From Candidatus Fermentibacterota bacterium (GTDB lineage Bacteria > JAFGKV01), in assembly GCA_016928395.1 (NCBI GenBank), contig JAFGKV010000106.1, positions 1 to 15,214 of the forward strand: 15,214 nucleotides of DNA, read 5' to 3'. Both the position numbers and the translations under genes were made by a program. Position 1 is the stretch's first letter, and every line of letters starts with the position of its first letter. Of the stretch, positions 14,379 to 15,214 are shown piece after piece. The notes below the pieces were generated by a model that saw only the letters and a program-made list of their open reading frames with translations, was not told where the DNA came from and did no database searches.

Positions 14379-14976
14379 AGAGGCGTCTGGCCAGTTCTGG
14401 AGGTATGGGCTGCCGCCCCGGCGTGCGGTCTTTCGTCCAGTTCTCGTGCAAGCCTATCGCACATCCATCGGCGTCGAGGTCACCGGCGCTCAGACTCCTC
14501 AGTTCACCCGCCCGCAGCCCGGTACACAACGCAGTCTCATAGAGTCTCCGCCAAAGGGGAGCAACGCGCAGAAGCGAACTACGCTCTGCTTCAGAGAGCG
14601 CTCTTCGACGAGTCCTGGGTGCTCCATGGGGAGGAGGCAGCGTACGGAGCGGATCCCCATCCAGGTATCGGTGGTTGATGCGCCATGCGATGAACGCCCG
14701 CAAGGCCGCTACACGGTGACGTATGGTCGTGGGTGAGACATCATCCTGGACCATGCCCTGAATCTGGCGCTCAACCGATTCGAGAAGTTCAACATCGACA
14801 TCAGCGACGAATCGGAGTCCCGCAAGGTCGCCCCACTGGCTGAGGTACCGCTGGATGTTCTCAGCATGTTTCGGTGACCAGGGTCTGCCACGCGTACTCT
14901 GGGTCTTCCCCCACGCCACGTATCGGCGCACGGCCTCGGTAGGGGAGCAGGCGGCGCTCATCGGCATCGCTCGGCT

Positions 14977-14989
14977 TCGGCCGCAGCCC
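14977..14989 (+). repeat. 13-bp direct repeat, copy 2 (TCGGCCGCAGCCC)
   Basis: Exact copy of 14348-14360, located just upstream (on the minus strand) of the recombinase start and at the edge of the non-coding repeat region. Confidence 0.5.
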
Positions 14990-14993
14990 ACGG

Positions 14994-15014
14994 ACTGCCT
15001 ACTGCCGACTGCCG
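14994..15014 (+). repeat. Heptanucleotide tandem repeat ACTGCCT/G x3
   Basis: ACTGCCT, ACTGCCG and ACTGCCG in tandem, running directly into the first 56-bp repeat. A further single ACTGCCG lies at 15073-15079. Confidence 0.75.
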
Positions 15015-15070
15015 CTTCGCTCCGCTCGCAGTCTCCAGGGTTCTGGGTTCAGGGTTCAAGGGTTCAGCCC
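15015..15070 (+). repeat. 56-bp direct repeat, copy 1, containing GGGTTCA heptamers
   Basis: Opens with CTTCGCTCCGCTCGCAG and ends with four GGGTTCT/A heptamers (15038, 15045, 15052 and, after one extra A, 15060) followed by GCCC. An identical copy starts 144 bp downstream. Confidence 0.9.
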
Positions 15071-15101
15071 GGACTGCCGACAGAGGGACTTGCTTCCCCC
15101 T

Positions 15102-15136
15102 CCTCACTCCTCACTCCTATCTCCTCACTCCTATCT
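15102..15136 (+). repeat. Heptanucleotide tandem repeat CCTCACT/CCTATCT x5
   Basis: Five consecutive 7-mers: CCTCACT, CCTCACT, CCTATCT, CCTCACT, CCTATCT. All pyrimidine except A on this strand. It lies between the two 56-bp repeats. Confidence 0.85.
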
Positions 15137-15158
15137 GATCTCGTGTCTCTGTGGTGAA

Positions 15159-15214
15159 CTTCGCTCCGCTCGCAGTCTCCAGGGTTCTGGGTTCAGGGTT
15201 CAAGGGTTCAGCCC
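15159..15214 (+). repeat. 56-bp direct repeat, copy 2 (reaches window end)
   Basis: Identical over 56 bp to 15015-15070, again with four GGGTTCT/A heptamers. It ends exactly at the window edge, so the repeat may continue beyond. Confidence 0.9.

Larger units (their letters stand above)
14257..14967 (-). pseudogene. Truncated tyrosine recombinase (phage/ICE-type integrase) relic abutting tRNA-Gln
   Basis: Open minus-strand frame. It begins MSAACSPTEAVRRYVAW after ATG 14961 or 14967 (a GTG at 14991 is also in frame). The N-terminal SAM-like core-binding domain is intact (SPKHAENIQRYLSQW; SPTTIRHRVAALRAFIAW). The catalytic domain keeps box I, ALCTGLRAGELRSL with the first active-site Arg, and the beta-hairpin Lys in WTKDRTPGRQPIP. 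Shortly after, the frame runs into the antisense of tRNA-Gln: the last 20 residues (from AGAVGFEPTNAGFK) are tRNA sequence read backwards, and the stop lies in the tRNA D-arm. HxxR and the nucleophilic Tyr (about 90-110 residues) are missing, so it cannot recombine DNA. A relic of an element integrated at the tRNA 3' end is the best reading; no second tRNA-end copy is seen in the window. Confidence 0.8.
14992..15214. other. Non-coding repeat-rich region
   Basis: No credible gene is seen from 14992 to the window end. Open frames here are short and made of low-complexity residues. The stretch is composed of three heptanucleotide tandem-repeat tracts and two copies of a 56-bp direct repeat, listed separately. 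Confidence 0.75.

Noticed and set aside
14992-15214. CRISPR array or integron attC array
   Set aside because: Only two 56-bp repeats with an 88-bp spacer full of simple repeats, no cas genes, and no RYYYAAC/GTTRRRY core pair or hairpin geometry of attC sites.
14322-15214. Second copy of the tRNA 3' end (other att site)
   Set aside because: I looked for the T-arm/acceptor sequence downstream of the tRNA and found none within the window.

Overview
The window is a GC-rich stretch of bacterial chromosome, tightly packed with plus-strand genes up to about 14.3 kb and then ending in a short accessory, repeat-rich tail. The first gene ends in a YPNPF-type type IX secretion (Por) sorting / FlgD-like domain. 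That points to the Fibrobacteres-Chlorobi-Bacteroidetes (FCB) superphylum or a related uncultured candidate phylum. A precise phylum cannot be fixed from this sequence alone. GTG and TTG starts are frequent and several neighbours overlap by 1-4 bases.

Layout. (1) 1-3804: the 3' part of a giant secreted or surface protein made of two tiers of about 105-residue beta-sandwich-like repeats plus the C-terminal sorting domain. (2) 3836-6297: an exported LPP20-like protein and a TPR-SpoIID/LytB protein, overlapping by one base. (3) 6301-9827: four consecutive, mostly overlapping genes for polytopic membrane proteins. The two large ones (536 and 402 aa) retain recognisable landmarks of the NuoL/M/N-MrpA/D proton-antiporter fold but have lost most of its buried charged residues. 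The two small ones look like MrpB- and MrpC/F-type subunits. No redox, hydrogenase or other complex I subunit is nearby. This is the most unusual element of the window. (4) 9814-13331: a polyisoprenyl-phosphate hexose-1-phosphate transferase, an LPG-synthase-TM/flippase-like membrane protein and a UDP-glucuronate decarboxylase, i.e. the start of a surface-glycan pathway. (5) 13342-14321: ispE followed after 5 bp by tRNA-Gln(UUG) with an encoded CCA.

From 14322 on the character changes. A minus-strand tyrosine-recombinase fragment runs into the 3' end of the tRNA and has lost its HxxR and Tyr active-site part, as expected for the relic of an element that used tRNA-Gln as its attachment site. 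Beyond it lies non-coding DNA with three different heptanucleotide tandem repeats and two copies of an exact 56-bp direct repeat, the second cut by the window end.

How the genes may work together (inference): the 3.8-14.2 kb genes are co-directional with almost no gaps and mostly concern the envelope. They cover peptidoglycan remodelling (SpoIID), an ion-translocating-like membrane complex, lipid-linked sugar priming, nucleotide-sugar supply and isoprenoid synthesis, which feeds undecaprenyl phosphate. No intrinsic terminator was recognised anywhere in the window.
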